Positions 22,140 through 33,740 of a stretch of 64,000 bases of DNA are shown piece after piece. The DNA comes from Capra hircus (taxonomy: Eukaryota; Chordata; Mammalia; Artiodactyla; Bovidae): positions 32,730,575 to 32,794,574 of the forward strand of contig NC_030819.1 in the NCBI RefSeq assembly GCF_001704415.2, in the 5' to 3' direction. Every line of letters starts with the position of its first letter. Position 1 is the first letter of the stretch. Both the position numbers and the translations under genes were made by a program. The notes below the pieces were generated by a model that saw only the letters and a program-made list of their open reading frames with translations, did not search any database and had not been told where the DNA came from.

Positions 22140-22245
22140 AATGAAAGAATGTATACATATGTATAACCAAATCACTCTGCTGTACAGCAGAAATTAACAC
22201 AACATTGTAAATCAACTACACTTCAATAAAAGGAATTTTTTAAAA
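22140..22245 (+). mobile_element. L1 3' terminus
   Basis: This is the short end piece of an artiodactyl L1 3' UTR: GTATACATATGTATAACC, CACTCTGCTGTACAGCAG, CAACATTGTAAATCAACTAC and CTTCAATAAAA with an A-rich tail. Confidence 0.88.
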
Positions 22246-22825
22246 ACGAACCCTTATTTATTGTGACCAAAGCATCTATAATATCAGAGAAGATATCAGA
22301 TGCATCCCAGTGTTTCCATAAGTAGTGACTTGCTCCTTCCAGGGTTACTGCCAAATCACATCCTTGGTGGAAACATTTCTAGTAGCTCTATAAAGATAAT
22401 TTTTAATAATTTTAAAGCCTGCATGTTTGAAAGTATTTTGACAAGTTTTGAAGGCTGTGCAGTTAGTCTGAATGTGCCATTTCCTTCACATCTCTCAAGT
22501 GGGAAATCACTAGAGATCTAACCAGTGATTTAGGGCTCATCCGTGCTGGAGAGAAGCTTCAATGGTTCATTAATGAAGGCTGATTCCCACTCCTGCTGCC
22601 TTTGATTCTGGTTTTAACATAGGCTTCCTATCTGTGTGGCTGTCACAGGCATCACACAAGCACAGAGACGGCAGTTGAGAAACCAGAAAGTTATTTTTCA
22701 ATTACATATAGGCAGCCTCACTCATTATACAAAAAAATAAATTACTACTGCTACTACTAATAAAATAATGTAACCTTCTCATATCACCCAAGTGACTCGG
22801 ATGTATTGTTTCTAAGTCATTGTCA
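22246..22825. other. Unassigned sequence
   Basis: No gene or named repeat. A short TACTAC-like simple repeat lies at about 22741-22762. Confidence 0.5.
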
Positions 22826-23040
22826 GTATATGAACCTGTGCTCTAGAGCCCGGGAGCTGCAACTACTGAAACCCACGTGCCCTAGAGTCCTTGTTCTGCA
22901 GGAGAAGCCAGCACAATGCAAAGCCTGCGCACCACAGCTGCAAAGTAGGCCCATTCTCCTCAACTAGAGCAAAGCCCTCCAAGTAACGAAAACCCAGTAC
23001 TGCCAATAAGTGAATAAATAAATAAAATTATATTGAAAAA
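22826..23040 (+). mobile_element. CHR-type cetartiodactyl SINE, 5'-truncated
   Basis: The older cetartiodactyl tRNA-derived SINE is recognised by its repeated 'gctctagagcccgggagc...gcaactactga' units, 'gcctgcgcacc', and a tail of GTGAATAAATAAATAAA. The tRNA head is missing. Confidence 0.82.
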
Positions 23041-23136
23041 TGGTGAAATCTGAATAATTTTTGTAGTCTAGTTAATAGTACTTCCCCAAAGTTAATGTCT
23101 AAGTTTTGAGAAATAGATCATGTTAACTAGTGCGTT

Positions 23137-23349
23137 GGGGTTTCCCTGGTGACTCAGCAGCAAAGTGTTTGCCTGCAGTGCAGGAGATGCAGGAGACTTG
23201 GGTTCAATCCCTCTGTCAGGAGGATTCCCTGGAGGAGGAAATAGCTACCCACTCCAGTGTTTTTGCTGGGAAAATCCCATAGACAGAGGAGCCTAGTGTG
23301 CTGCAGTTCATGGGGTCACAAAGAGTTGTACACGACTAACTGAGTGCAG
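23137..23349 (+). mobile_element. Bov-tA SINE
   Basis: Full-length copy from GGGGTTTCCCTGGTGACTC to a GTACACGACTAACTGAGTG tail. A (CA)n microsatellite has grown directly behind the tail. Confidence 0.9.
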
Positions 23350-23350
23350 A

Positions 23351-23378
23351 AACACACACACACACACACACACACACA
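23351..23378 (+). repeat. (CA)n microsatellite
   Basis: About 14 CA units at the 3' end of the preceding SINE, a typical nursery for dinucleotide repeats. Confidence 0.95.
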
Positions 23379-24233
23379 AGTAATGTGTTAACATGAGAGA
23401 AAACTAGATGAAGCAATTGACAGGAACTCTTGTGCCATCTTTGTAACTTTTCTCCAAATCTAAAATTATTCCAAAATTAAAAAGTAACCAAAAGAGAGTT
23501 GAGAGAGATGGCAAAGATGGTACTTCTTGATTTCTCTGCAGCTGTTCGGTTGTTGTTAAAAAAGAAATATAAAACCTAAAGTAAGATTAGCACGCAATAA
23601 CAAATCCTAGCAACATACACAGAAATTATAATAAGAACAATTTCCATCATTGTGTAAGTAAAAGACAGCTGACTGTTAGGCTGGGTTCATATAACCACTC
23701 ATTTCCAAATTTCTCTGTTCTAGATCTCAAAGAATTAAAGCAGTTGAGAGTCCACAGTGTATACTAGTCATTATTCATAACAAGCATAATGTTTGGCGAG
23801 TATTTACAAACAAGAGAAAGTATAAAACTGACCCTATATGCAACCATTTAATAAAGATGTGCTGTTTGTTGTATTCAAATTCAACTAAGAAAAGAATAAA
23901 CTTTACATATTACAGAAGGAAATCCCTTTTATATGATCTTTCTGAGTTTCTTAACTGCTCTATGCTTCAGTTCCTTCATCTAAAGTCCCCCAAATCAGAG
24001 CTGATAATAAAAACCACTGGGTTCTAGGTTTGCCGAAAAGATTAAATGAAATAATGGAGAATCATTCCTTAGAGTAAGCATTCAGTGACATTTTATAAGA
24101 GTTTCCTTATCACTTAGAATCCCAGTGCTGTTGACACAAAAGCTGTTGGTAAATAGAGTTGTAGATGGGAATGGGTATAAACTCTAAGGCCTACCTAAAG
24201 CACTCTGTGTGCCTTCTAAACACCATAAAACTT
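23379..24233. other. Unassigned sequence with a MIR remnant
   Basis: No gene recognised. About 23935-24095 is MIR-like. Confidence 0.5.
23935..24095 (+). mobile_element. MIR SINE remnant, forward
   Basis: It has 'gagtttcttaactgctctatgcttcagttccttcatct' followed by 'aaaagattaaatgaaataatg' and 'agtaagcattcagtgac', the usual MIR order in the forward direction. Confidence 0.65.
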
Positions 24234-24243
24234 CTGTTAAACA

Positions 24244-24471
24244 AGGGGAGTTCCACAATGGCTCAAGCGGTAAAGAATCTGCCTGCAACGCAGGAGCCAC
24301 GGGAGACAGGGGTTTGATCCCTGGGTCAGGAAGATCCACTGGAGGAGAAAATGACAACCCACTCCAGTATTCTTGCCTGGAATTGCCTGGAGAATCCCAT
24401 GGACAGAGGAGCCAGGTGGGCTACAGTCCACAGGTCCCAAAGAGTCAGAAATGACTGAACACTCATACCTA
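24244..24471 (+). mobile_element. Bov-tA SINE with 10-bp duplication
   Basis: A full-length copy. ctgttaaaca lies at 24234-24243 and again at 24472-24481. Inside the body a short repeat (TTGCCTGGAATTGCCTGGAG) is a small tandem duplication. Confidence 0.93.
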
Positions 24472-24520
24472 CTGTTAAACAGAAATGGCTACAGGTGGCA
24501 AGTCAATATATGTGAGTGGA

Positions 24521-24642
24521 TGTTGCTAAGTCACTTCAGTCGTGTTCAACTCTGTGCGACCCCATAGACGGCAGCACAATAGGCTCCCCTGTCCCTGGTC
24601 CCTGGGATTCTCCAGGCAAGAGCACTGGAGTGGGTTGCCATT
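24521..24642 (-). mobile_element. Bov-A monomer fragment
   Basis: Antisense tail (TTGCTAAGTCACTTCAGTCG) and body to TGGGTTGCCATT. It corresponds to one monomer of Bov-A2. Confidence 0.88.
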
Positions 24643-25007
24643 AGAGCTGAACAAAATTCAGCATGCCTTCCAAATGGGGATTTCCTACTTAGTTTTCCAT
24701 AATGTCTGTTTCAGCCTTAAGGTACTTAGTCAAGTTAATGGATGCTCACAATGCTATGCAAAATGTGCCAAGGTCAGCCCCAGCTGATAACTAAATAGAT
24801 AACCTGCCTCATTCCTATTGCTTGGGCTGGGACAATTTGAAACAGAATTTAGAGTTTGCAGACAATATATTCTCCCCAAACAAGAGGTGTTGTCGGTATC
24901 CTGCTTGGGAACTTCAACAACAGGTGTTTGACTTCTTGGATGGATGGATGAGCTTGGTCTTGGATGGCCCCTCTTCCCAGATTGGAGCCTTTAGGGGCCT
25001 CTCTTAC

Positions 25008-25166
25008 CTCCTGAGGCAGTATCACAGCGTTTAAATTGGCAGACACGATGATGTCCCTCCCCAAGGGGCCACTCTCTTTTTGGAAGGTAAAAGCAGTGCA
25101 GCCAGGATTAACTCGAGCACCGATGGGTGGGTTGGAAGAGGTATTGGGAAATGCAGCGGCTCCAAC
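25008..25166 (-). other. Possible exon remnant with splice-donor-like end
   Basis: On the minus strand this stretch is open in one frame and includes IGARVNPG, FQKESGPLGRD and NLNAVILPQE. It finishes in CAGGAG followed by GTAAGAG, a near-consensus donor (intron side starting at 25007). A TGA lies just upstream and I see no strong acceptor. The link with the 25541-25260 frame is speculative. No known family is recognised. Confidence 0.25.
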
Positions 25167-25259
25167 TCATCTCTCTGTTCCCTTGTTTTTGTTCCCAGAT
25201 CGCCGCCTTGACACACTATCTGCTTAAACAATTCTGCCATCTAGTGGGCACGTCCCATC

Positions 25260-25541
25260 CTACCGCTTGTCCTTTTGGGCTTTCCCCGTTCTGGCGATGG
25301 GCTGATTGATGGTCAGGGTCAGAGCAGGGGGCTCCAGTGGCAGGTAGTAGGTGGAGAAGTGGGGGAGGAAACCGTAACTCTCCTGTTTGGCGAAAATTCC
25401 CAAATCTTCAAAGACCTTCCAGTGCCCAAAAAATCTGGGATGAAAATCCTCCTGGGTTTCAACCATCTTCGAAGGCAGCCCCTTGTAAGCCCTGCCCCCT
25501 CTGTTAGCTGAAAGCTGAGTGTGGGCTGCTCTGGGCTCCAT
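25260..25541 (-). CDS. Uncharacterised 93-codon open frame in a gene-like block
   Basis: I do not recognise this protein. The frame starts at an ATG with A at -3 and G at +4 (strong Kozak context) and ends at TAG. The product is soluble-looking, has no signal peptide or membrane segment, and contains FHPRFFGHWKVFEDLG and YGFLPHFSTYYLPLE stretches with many aromatic residues, unlike SINE or LINE translations. The surrounding 24.8-25.55 kb is richer in G+C than the neighbourhood and free of named repeats. Further along the minus strand another frame (about 25166-25008) ends in a good splice-donor match. It could be an exon, a decayed gene or retrocopy, or chance; no poly(A) relic is seen on the expected side. 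Confidence 0.3.
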   Translation of the reverse strand: MEPRAAHTQLSANRGGRAYKGLPSKMVETQEDFHPRFFGHWKVFEDLGIFAKQESYGFLPHFSTYYLPLEPPALTLTINQPIARTGKAQKDKR

Positions 25542-25756
25542 GCTGACTTTTTTTGAAAAGGAAAGGTTATTTGTTCTTCTACAGATATACAGAGAAGATA
25601 GAGGATTATTTCTAACTCAACACTCTTTGCTGTCTAATGTAGTTTACCCATCTTAGATTTGAAAACTCTGATATTAATGAACTGTCATATTTTAATCATC
25701 AAGTTATGGTAATATGCTAATAAAAACATTATCATTAAGGCTCCCTATTACTATTG
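25542..25756. other. Unassigned sequence
   Basis: Short AT-rich spacer between the gene-like block and the next SINE; nothing recognised. Confidence 0.5.
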
Positions 25757-25967
25757 TGCGTTAGTCACCCAGTCGTGTCAAACTCTGCTACCCCATGGAC
25801 TGTAGCCTGCCAGACCCCTCTGTTTATGGGATTTTCCAGGCAAGAATACTGGAATGGGTAGTGTTTCCTCTTTCAAGTGATCTTCTCAACCTGGAATCCA
25901 GTCTGTGCCTCCTGCATCTCCTGCACTGACAGGCAGATTCTTTACCACTGAGCCACTTGGGAAGCCC
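25757..25967 (-). mobile_element. Bov-tA SINE
   Basis: Minus-strand copy with the tRNA-like head near 25967 and the tail near 25765. Well preserved in outline but substituted throughout. Confidence 0.9.
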
Positions 25968-27080
25968 TGGGATAAAATATCAAGTTGGAAAAATAATTAT
26001 TTCCATGATTATGGAAGTATTTCTAGGATGTTGATTTTAAAGGTGAGCAATGGAATGCTTATTTAAGAATAAAAATAGAATTTCATGACAAACCAAAATA
26101 TTAGGATTGTTCACAATATTTCAAATAAGCATAAATTCAACAGGAAATTTTTATTAATACATTTGTGTTACCATTAACTTGACAGCAATTTGAACATTTT
26201 CCCCAAGAATCAGTACAGTGAGTGCTACAAAATAGAAAACTTCATGATATTTTTCTTGTCACAAACTAAATACTAGTCACTTGTGGAACATTTTATAAAG
26301 TACAAATTAGAAGATAATAATCTAGAAAATTATAATCATTTTCTCACTCTCCTGATTTAAATATTGACATTACATAATGTTTAGTAAACTTCTGATTTAT
26401 TTTTTTTTATTTTTTTGGTTGGGGGGTGGTTCTTGTTTTGTGTTTCTGCTGACTTTCCCTTATGGTTATCATTTCCTTATGTATTTTATAATTTTTATTG
26501 TGAGTTTGTCTTCAGTTGGTATTCTATTATTGCTGCTATAATTTTTTATCATATGTCTGTTTTTCCTTTGGAGGCTTATATACTCTGCATTATAGAACAG
26601 TCCTTGTGTTTGTTTTCACAGAATGCCCCAGAGGTTTTTCTTTTTCAAGGACTAGACAGTCCATTCATTTCTCTACTTAGGAATCATACACAACATGGAT
26701 GTACAATTTTGGACTCTGTACTTGAGGTTTTTATTTCTCATGGAAGATTTACATCTTCATTACCTGGTAAGCTATCTTAATTCTTTCCAGGCTGTTCTTT
26801 AAGACAGAGGCAGCCCTTCCAGTCTGCTGGGTTTATCTCCCATACTGGAGCTCATCCAACTATGTTTGATTGTCAGTATCCCAAGGACCAGAGCCTTCAC
26901 TCATGAGCTCATGCTTGCCTGTGGTTACTCTCCTTCACTCTGAAACTAGGAATTTTCTTGTCTTTCTTTGTAACTCATTTTTGTATAGTTACCCAAGCAA
27001 TGCTCTTATATTTCATGCAGCATTTTATGCATTTTCCTTAAGGGGACCTGGTTCATCTTGGGTCAGTCTGCCGTAGTGCT
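25968..27080. other. Unassigned; right part may be an old LINE 3' UTR
   Basis: 25968-26395 is AT-rich unique sequence. 26396-27080 begins with a T-rich stretch and contains T-rich, gene-free sequence with 'ctttggaggctta' and 'tagtgctggaactcaattc'. This resembles antisense ancient L1 3' UTR, but I cannot confirm it. The 121-codon frame at 26415-26780 is hydrophobic by composition only. Confidence 0.35.
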
Positions 27081-30000
27081 GGAACTCAATTCTTTCCCCG
27101 TCTGTATGTTTTTTCATACAGTTGAAAGTGGCACTCTTTGTTCTTACACCAAATTACTTCTTAAATAAGAGAGGAAAAAAAATGTCATGTCATTCAACCC
27201 CTTCCAAGCTTCAGGGGTCAGTATCTAAGTCCTGCTCCATCTGTCCTCCTACTTAGGCATATCCAGTACTGCCATCTGTTTCTAACATGTCTTATATTAT
27301 GATGTCGTGACCATTGCTTTATATCACTTATTAAGAACCACTAGGGTGTGAACCTACCAAAGTGTATAAATAATATACTTAGTATTCTTATAAAGCCAGT
27401 CATTCGCCACACAATTATAGGGAATTACATTAAAACCCATGAACTCAATTTTTAGAGCTGGAAACTACCTTAAAAAATATTTCCTTTGTAACCAACTCCT
27501 ATAAATGAGAAAACCAAGGCCCTGAGAGTTCAAGCATAATTTCCTAAGGTCTCTGCAATACTTCCACCAAAATAGCGCTAAGGCCTCGAGTCTGCTGTTC
27601 AGAATTAACCTAATCTTCGAATGTCAAAATGAGTATCTTTAATTAAACTGATTCATCTCTTTATTCAACATTAATAATACAATTTAAAGCATTTATTTGG
27701 ACATGTAGACAGTTGTCTATGCAATGTCTAAAATTTTTGTGTTAATTTTCTTACTTTATAGAGTTCACTTATGTTACACTTGGTTCGAACAATTTCGTCA
27801 TTTTCTTTTTCAAAATTTCAGCACGATTAATGAAAACAACTAAATGCTACCTAACCGTCTTTATGAACAAATGCATGCCATTTTACATGGGTATCTGTAA
27901 ATGTTTCATTAACATTTTACTATTTGATTGAAACTTCTGACTGTATGAATCACGTAAATACTCATTCTCTCCTGGTACTCTTGATTTTACTTTTGTATAA
28001 TCCGTGTTTCTTTTTATCCTCTGTTGATTCTGATATAGATTTTATGAAGATGGTGTGACAAGCCAAGTATATGTTGCTTAAGTGTTTACTTTTCACAGCC
28101 CTTGCCCTGCCTCGAAGGGTTCTTATATCTCGTGAGAAAGTTTTCTGTTCACAAGGATTTCAGGATAACATTTTATCTTTCCCCCAAGAGACTCTAATTT
28201 TTTCCCTCAAAACTTGGATACAATTTGTTTAAAACTTTTCATGGCCAACTTTTTCTCTCTGGACCAAAGTAGTAACTCTATACACATTTCCCTAATATGT
28301 CAGTTCTACAAAGTTAATATTAGCAACAAGGTTTAAATAGATTGATTCTTAATTCTGAGTATCTGAAAAGAATACATAAACAATGATTTTCCCAAGGGCT
28401 GATGCTAATGCTGGGCTAGGATGACAATCTAAAATTCATTTGGTATTTAAATTAGGGCAGATATTAGTTTCCCACCCCCCAAACACATAACTCCTTGGCA
28501 GGCATTTTGAATTTACACTCATTCAAGAGGTGATGTTTAGGATGTTGTGCTTTTTTTCCAAAACTGGCACAGACATTAGATAACTAATACGTGAAAAGGC
28601 ACATGGATATTAAAATGCTACAGGAGGTCTGGCTCTCCAAGGCTTGGTTTTAGAAAGTAGTATGCACCAAATGTTTCAGGGAAAAGCATAAAATCTACAT
28701 TATGTACCTAATTGTACTGTACTGCATCACAGAGCTGGGGATTTTTTTCTTCCCTGACCACAGCTGGTGATAACAATATGCCCCGGAGCATGAAAGAATC
28801 AAGCATCCTGAATATAAGGCTGCTCCTTACTGTGTGTTTTTCTTTTTGAAAGGGTGGGGAAAGATGTTAGCTTCAAAACTTTCTATATGCACCAATGATA
28901 GCACTCTCAATTTAACAGAGTCTGTGGCTGTGGGCTAAAATACTGACCAGATTTAGCCAGTATTGTGAGGAAATGAACTGGAGAAGAAGGAACATAGCAG
29001 TCAAGTATATATCATTGCAGATCTGGGTAGGGGACAAACTGTATTTATAAGAGGGTACCACTGGGATTCCCAAAAAGTCCCTGATATTAATCAGGAGCCT
29101 ACCTTGTTAAAACATGTCACGGAATTGAGCTGGTCCCAATAGGCCATTCTTCTCTCATTATGTCAGAAGTCGGCCATACAAAGTGGGGAGTAGAGGAGTG
29201 AAAAGTGTTCAAATGGAGTAGTCATGTTGTGCCTTTCAAAACTGACACCACTATCACCCAAGTAAAATGAAAGCAGAGCCTTCCAGCCTTGCTCTCTGCT
29301 ACATCCTTACCTAGAAATAAAATATTTCTATAGGAACAAGGGAAAAACTCTCCAGACATGGTATCTGTTGCACCTGATACAGAGTAGTTTTTGGATGTTA
29401 AAATGTTTGGAGTCATCCTCTCAATTTTTTCTTCCTTTTACCACATCTACAAGGGATGTCAAACTTTAAGAGTAAATCACATTCCACGTACCACAGTTCA
29501 ATTTTCTATAAGATAACACCTGTCTCCAAAAAGGAACTGGATTATTTTAAAATCAGATTTTATTATACTTATTCTTTTCTCAAAAATTTTTGTCTTTTAT
29601 ATGTTAAATCATTATTCTGCAAAATTATATTTAGGTAAATACCCAACTCCTAAGAATTCAATTTTTTTTTATCTCTGCCCACTTAATAATAGATGGAATA
29701 TGAGTAGTTTCTTTTTTTATTGGATGATTCTATTTATATAGCATCTAATGACATTTTAGAAATGATAAGAAACAGATAAGTGATTTCCAGGAGTTAGAGA
29801 GAGTAGGGGTTGAGGATGAGTTGTTTCTTATTTTGAAGTAAGAGAGAATGTTGCAGAGAAAATAAATGACTTTATTTTTTCAATATAACAACTTTGTCCA
29901 AAAAATTTACCAACTTTGCAATATTTGAACCACATGGTCATGAAGCCAGCATGGTAGACAGAGGTCCTGCTTGTCCTCCTGAAATAATTTTTTTCCCTGT

Positions 30001-30270
30001 CATCAGCTTTCATGTTCCTATTGCTCTTTCCCACTCTTTCTTTTTTTCCTTTTTCTCTGCATTCTCTCATTCTCCTGTATCAGCATCTTCAATTTGCATT
30101 TCATTTTTTTTAATTTAAAAACTTACTATCAATGCAGTGTAGATTAGAACGTGAACTGTTCTGTAAACTGACTTTTAATGGAAATAAGAGTTTTGTGTCA
30201 TACTGCCATCTAATGGTGTCCACGATGTTGGACCTCTTCCATAATTCACTGCCCATATTTAATGAAAGAA
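27081..30270. other. Repeat-poor unassigned block of about 3.2 kb
   Basis: This is the longest stretch of the window with no ruminant SINE or BovB. I see only faint traces of ancient repeats: a MIR-like 'aatgagaaaaccaaggccctgagag' near 27506-27530, and an L1-like piece near 29725-29820. No coding frame of interest. Confidence 0.5.
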
Positions 30271-30495
30271 TGAGCTTCCCAGATGGCTTAGCCATAAAGA
30301 AGTGCTTTACGGCTGCAATGCAGGAAACACAAGAGACATGGGTTCCATCCCTGGGTCAGGAAGATCCCTTGGAGGAGGAAATGGCAACCCACTCCAGGAT
30401 TCTTGCCTGAAAAATCCTATGGACAGAGACGCTAGGGGGGCTACAGTCCAGAGTCTCAAAGAGTCAGACACGACTGAGCACAGCACAGCACAGCA
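30271..30495 (+). mobile_element. Bov-tA SINE
   Basis: Full-length plus-strand copy with an insertion in the tRNA-related part (GTGCTTTACGGCTGCAATGC) and a CAGCACAGCACAGCA tail. Confidence 0.9.
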
Positions 30496-30717
30496 ACAGA
30501 AGAACAAGTTATTAATTAAAAGGCAGTTCTCAGACTTGAAGAATTTTTGGGGGGGAAAAAATATTTTATATAATACAGAGATTGAATACCTTTAAAACCA
30601 GTTTTCATGTTTTAAGCTATTTGCATATTAAAATAGTAGATTCTTTAGAGCTGATTTTAATATCAGAGAGATTAAACCAGGACATTTATTTCTGTAGCTT
30701 GTACTCTAATAATTTCT
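30496..30717. other. Unassigned AT-rich spacer
   Basis: Nothing recognised apart from a short G/A run at 30549-30560. Confidence 0.5.
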
Positions 30718-30800
30718 CCCTGCTGCTGCTACTGCTGCTGCTGCTAAGTCACTTCAGTCGTGTCTGACTCTGTGCAACCCCGCAGACGGCAGCCCTATAG
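30718..30800 (-). mobile_element. Bov-A2 tail fragment
   Basis: The antisense CTG-repeat tail (30722-30745) and AAGTCACTTCAGTCGTGTC box are present; the copy stops after GACGGCAGCCC. Confidence 0.85.
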
Positions 30801-31000
30801 CCAAAGACTTTCAGTAATTATCAACCTACCTATTAGTCTGATAATTCACAAGTAGCATACAGATTCATTTTGTTCATTTGTGTATGTTTTCTGAGGTTTT
30901 ACACTGGAGCTGGCCAAGACCCCTGGGTATTTCCTTTTAAAAGACAAGCACGCATCCATTTTAGTGCTTCTATCACACTCATAGGAAGTGGTTATCTTCA

Positions 31001-31205
31001 TGGAAAGTGAAAGTGATAGTTGCCCAAGCGGGTCCATCTCTTTGTGACCCCATGGACTGTGGCCCGCCAGGCTTCTGTGTCCATGGAATTCTCCAGGCAA
31101 GAATACTGGAGTGGGTCTCCAGTCCCTTCTCTGGGGATTTTCCCAACCCAGGAGTCGAATCCAGGTCTCCTGCATTGCAGGCAGATTCTTTACCATCTGA
31201 GTCAC
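31001..31205 (-). mobile_element. Bov-tA SINE
   Basis: Minus-strand copy, from the TGAAAGTGATAGTTGCCCAAG tail side to the head near 31205, where the first bases of the SINE are lost. Confidence 0.9.
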
Positions 31206-33524
31206 ATCTATATGGAGGGAGAATGGAAAAGCACTCTGATTAGCTCTAGCTCTAGTTTCAGTTTCTTCCAGTTCTATAGATGCTCTGGGAATTCTTTTGG
31301 CGGAGGAATTTACTTTCTGAACTTCAGTTTTCTTAGCTCTTAGTTGAAAGAGTAGAGTAGTTTATTTCTAAGGTACCCCATTGCTTCAAAAGCATGTCAT
31401 TTTTATGTCATATCCATCTAGGACACATGTAGGAACATGGTTTAATTCAACAACATGGGCCAAAAGTCTTTACAGTCATAGCTCTGTTCCTGAAACCATC
31501 TGATGAGCGAGAGGTAGAAAATAGTGGCTAGGTAAATAAATTGTAGCTAGCTATTAAGAACACTCTTATCCCCACGTTGCTAATCCAGTCTATCACATTA
31601 TCTGAAAAATAAGCCATTGCAAGATGATTTTTTTAAACACAAAGTAAGAGAATGTACACAGAATTAAGATTAAAATAATACTTGAGATAATATATTTTAT
31701 CTTTGTATTTTGTATGTATGTTGTATCTACATAATAGGCATGGAGATACAAAGAAGCATATTAATTATCCTGACATAGTACATTTTAGGTGTAGTGTAGC
31801 AGAAAGAAGAGTAAAACAGTATATGGTCAAAACAAGAATACAGTAGTAACAGACTAAAATTAGGATTACAGAACCTCATTAAATCAGGTGGAGACAGGTT
31901 TGATCAGACAGGTCTAATGCACAAAGAATAGCAGTGCTTGGAACACTACTGACAAAAATCACCACAATTTTATTCAAACTCCTCATTAAGAGGCTTCCAT
32001 TAAGAAATGAATGTAATGCTTCTGGAACTATCTCATAAGGTTCATGATTTCAGAAATTTTAAATATGTAAGATTATCTCTTAAAGCAATTTAATGTTTTC
32101 AATTAATCACTGTACTTACTAAGAAGGCAAAAGGGAAGAAATGTCCAGTTATAAAAATTTTTACCCAAGGAGAATATAGGTTTCAGGGAAATTTTGGTTT
32201 TGTTTAAAAAAAAAAAAAAAAAAAAAAGCCTAGTGACTGTGAAGATGGTAGAAAACAGCTAGGAAAGTTTGAGTTCAAAATTAGAAATAAGTTCACAAAC
32301 TCCCGCGCTTTCTCTCCCTTCTTTTTTCCTTCCTTCCTTCTCTTTTCTTTCTCTTGTTTTCCTTTAATTTTCAATAATTGTCAGTTCTGTTCGACAGGTC
32401 TTAAGGAAAACAAAAAGTGAGAAAGAGCCCTTCGTTTGTTCTTTTCTACCAGGAAGTATCTAAGAATCAGCTGGGAAAAAAAAAATAATCCATCAGTCCA
32501 CAGTCATATATACATCATAAATTCTCAAGAATTTATAGTGAAATAAAAACGTTTACTGCCTGTCTGGATGTGTTTCCCAGAAACAGAGAAACCAACATCT
32601 AACTCAGAGTGCTAGAAGTGTTATCTGATACTACAGACGAAAAAGCAGTATGTTTCATAAACACACAAGTAATAAAATCCTTGAGTAAGTCCTGAAGGGA
32701 GAAACAAGAGCCAGGGGCTACAAATCATTAAGAAGATTTAGATTATAAACCAGAGCCTGATCTGCATACCTAGAGAAGAAAGAGTCCCAGACTGGGAAGA
32801 TTAAAGTATCTCAGAATTTGGCAGACATTAAAAGCACGATTTTGAGTTCTTTGGGATTTTATGTGTCCTATTGTGCTTTTCGGACCTAGATTAGTCTAGT
32901 TACTCAGAACACAGCAGTATAGCTTTGCACTAACGTTGCCCTGTGGCTTAATTTCCCAATTAAACTTAAACAAATTTCTCAAATGCTCATAAAACCCTTG
33001 GTGGCAAGATCAGTGCACCTGAATATTTAATTATTTGAATGTCAGTCTAAGACATAGATAATTGGCAGCTAATAGAAAATGCCTAAAACCTGAAAACAAA
33101 AGACTCTTCCATGATTGATCAGGATTATCCTATGGTTGTCCTAAGGAAGTGAAAAAATAGTAGAAAAATGGGGAAATATAAGAAATAATTAAGACAGTGG
33201 AAAAAAGATCCTTGAATTGTAATATTATCCTAGCAGCGGAACTTTGGCTGCGGTTGGATGATAGAATGAATATTAACAGACTATCTATGCATATCACCAG
33301 ATTAAGTGACAGTTTTTCACAAAATGCCAGGCAGAGCCTAGTTGAAAATATGCTTGTCTTCTTTGACTCTAATATTTCAACATAAGTAAATATGAAGCTC
33401 AGCAAAATAAATATATGTATCAGACAACATTTAACAAAATGAAATTAATCTAGTGACCCTCATAAATCAACTTAATTATATACCTAGTGAAATGGCTGGA
33501 GACTTGGCTGGAAGATGATAGACC
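31206..33524. other. Repeat-poor unassigned block
   Basis: About 2.3 kb without a ruminant SINE or LINE. It includes an A run at 32206-32227 and a pyrimidine-rich patch at 32312-32362. No gene recognised; the two overlapping frames near 33130-33405 look like chance. Confidence 0.5.
32206..32227 (+). repeat. Poly(A) run
   Basis: A 22-base A run with no recognisable retroelement directly upstream. It might be the tail of a decayed insertion. Confidence 0.7.
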
Positions 33525-33740
33525 AGAGGTGGTGGTAAAAGAGTTATTGAGCTCAGGAGGGGTCCCAGTGGGAAGCCCAGGGAATTAGTACTGGGCTCAG
33601 TCTTACTTTACATCTTAATTACTGATTTCAAAGAAAGGCTAAACTGCACATTAACTAATTTGCAGATGGTACTAAACTGGCAAACACTGGGAAATGCAGA
33701 TTAAAAATCCAAAGGGATTTTAAGCAGTTAGACATAGGAA
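33525..33740 (+). mobile_element. CR1/L3-type LINE fossil (reverse transcriptase region)
   Basis: Read forward, the segment has VLGSVL (33578-33597 region), then, about 60 bases later, 'aatttgcagatggtactaaactgg', which reads FADGTKL. This corresponds to the FADDTKL active-site box of CR1/L3 reverse transcriptases, with the second aspartate lost. A dispersed 'gggattttaagcagtt' follows where CR1 has a GGATCTGGAC-type block. It is an ancient, pre-placental remnant, called by motif order only. Confidence 0.6.

Noticed and set aside
21122..22245. Possible LTR or endogenous retrovirus
   Set aside because: Repeated CAACATTGTAAA and TTCAATAAAA ends are L1 3' UTR copies. No paired LTRs, primer-binding site or retroviral coding motifs were seen anywhere in the window.
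26415..26780. 121-codon hydrophobic open frame resembling a membrane protein
   Set aside because: T-rich sequence gives F, L and I by composition; no conserved motif and a weak start context.
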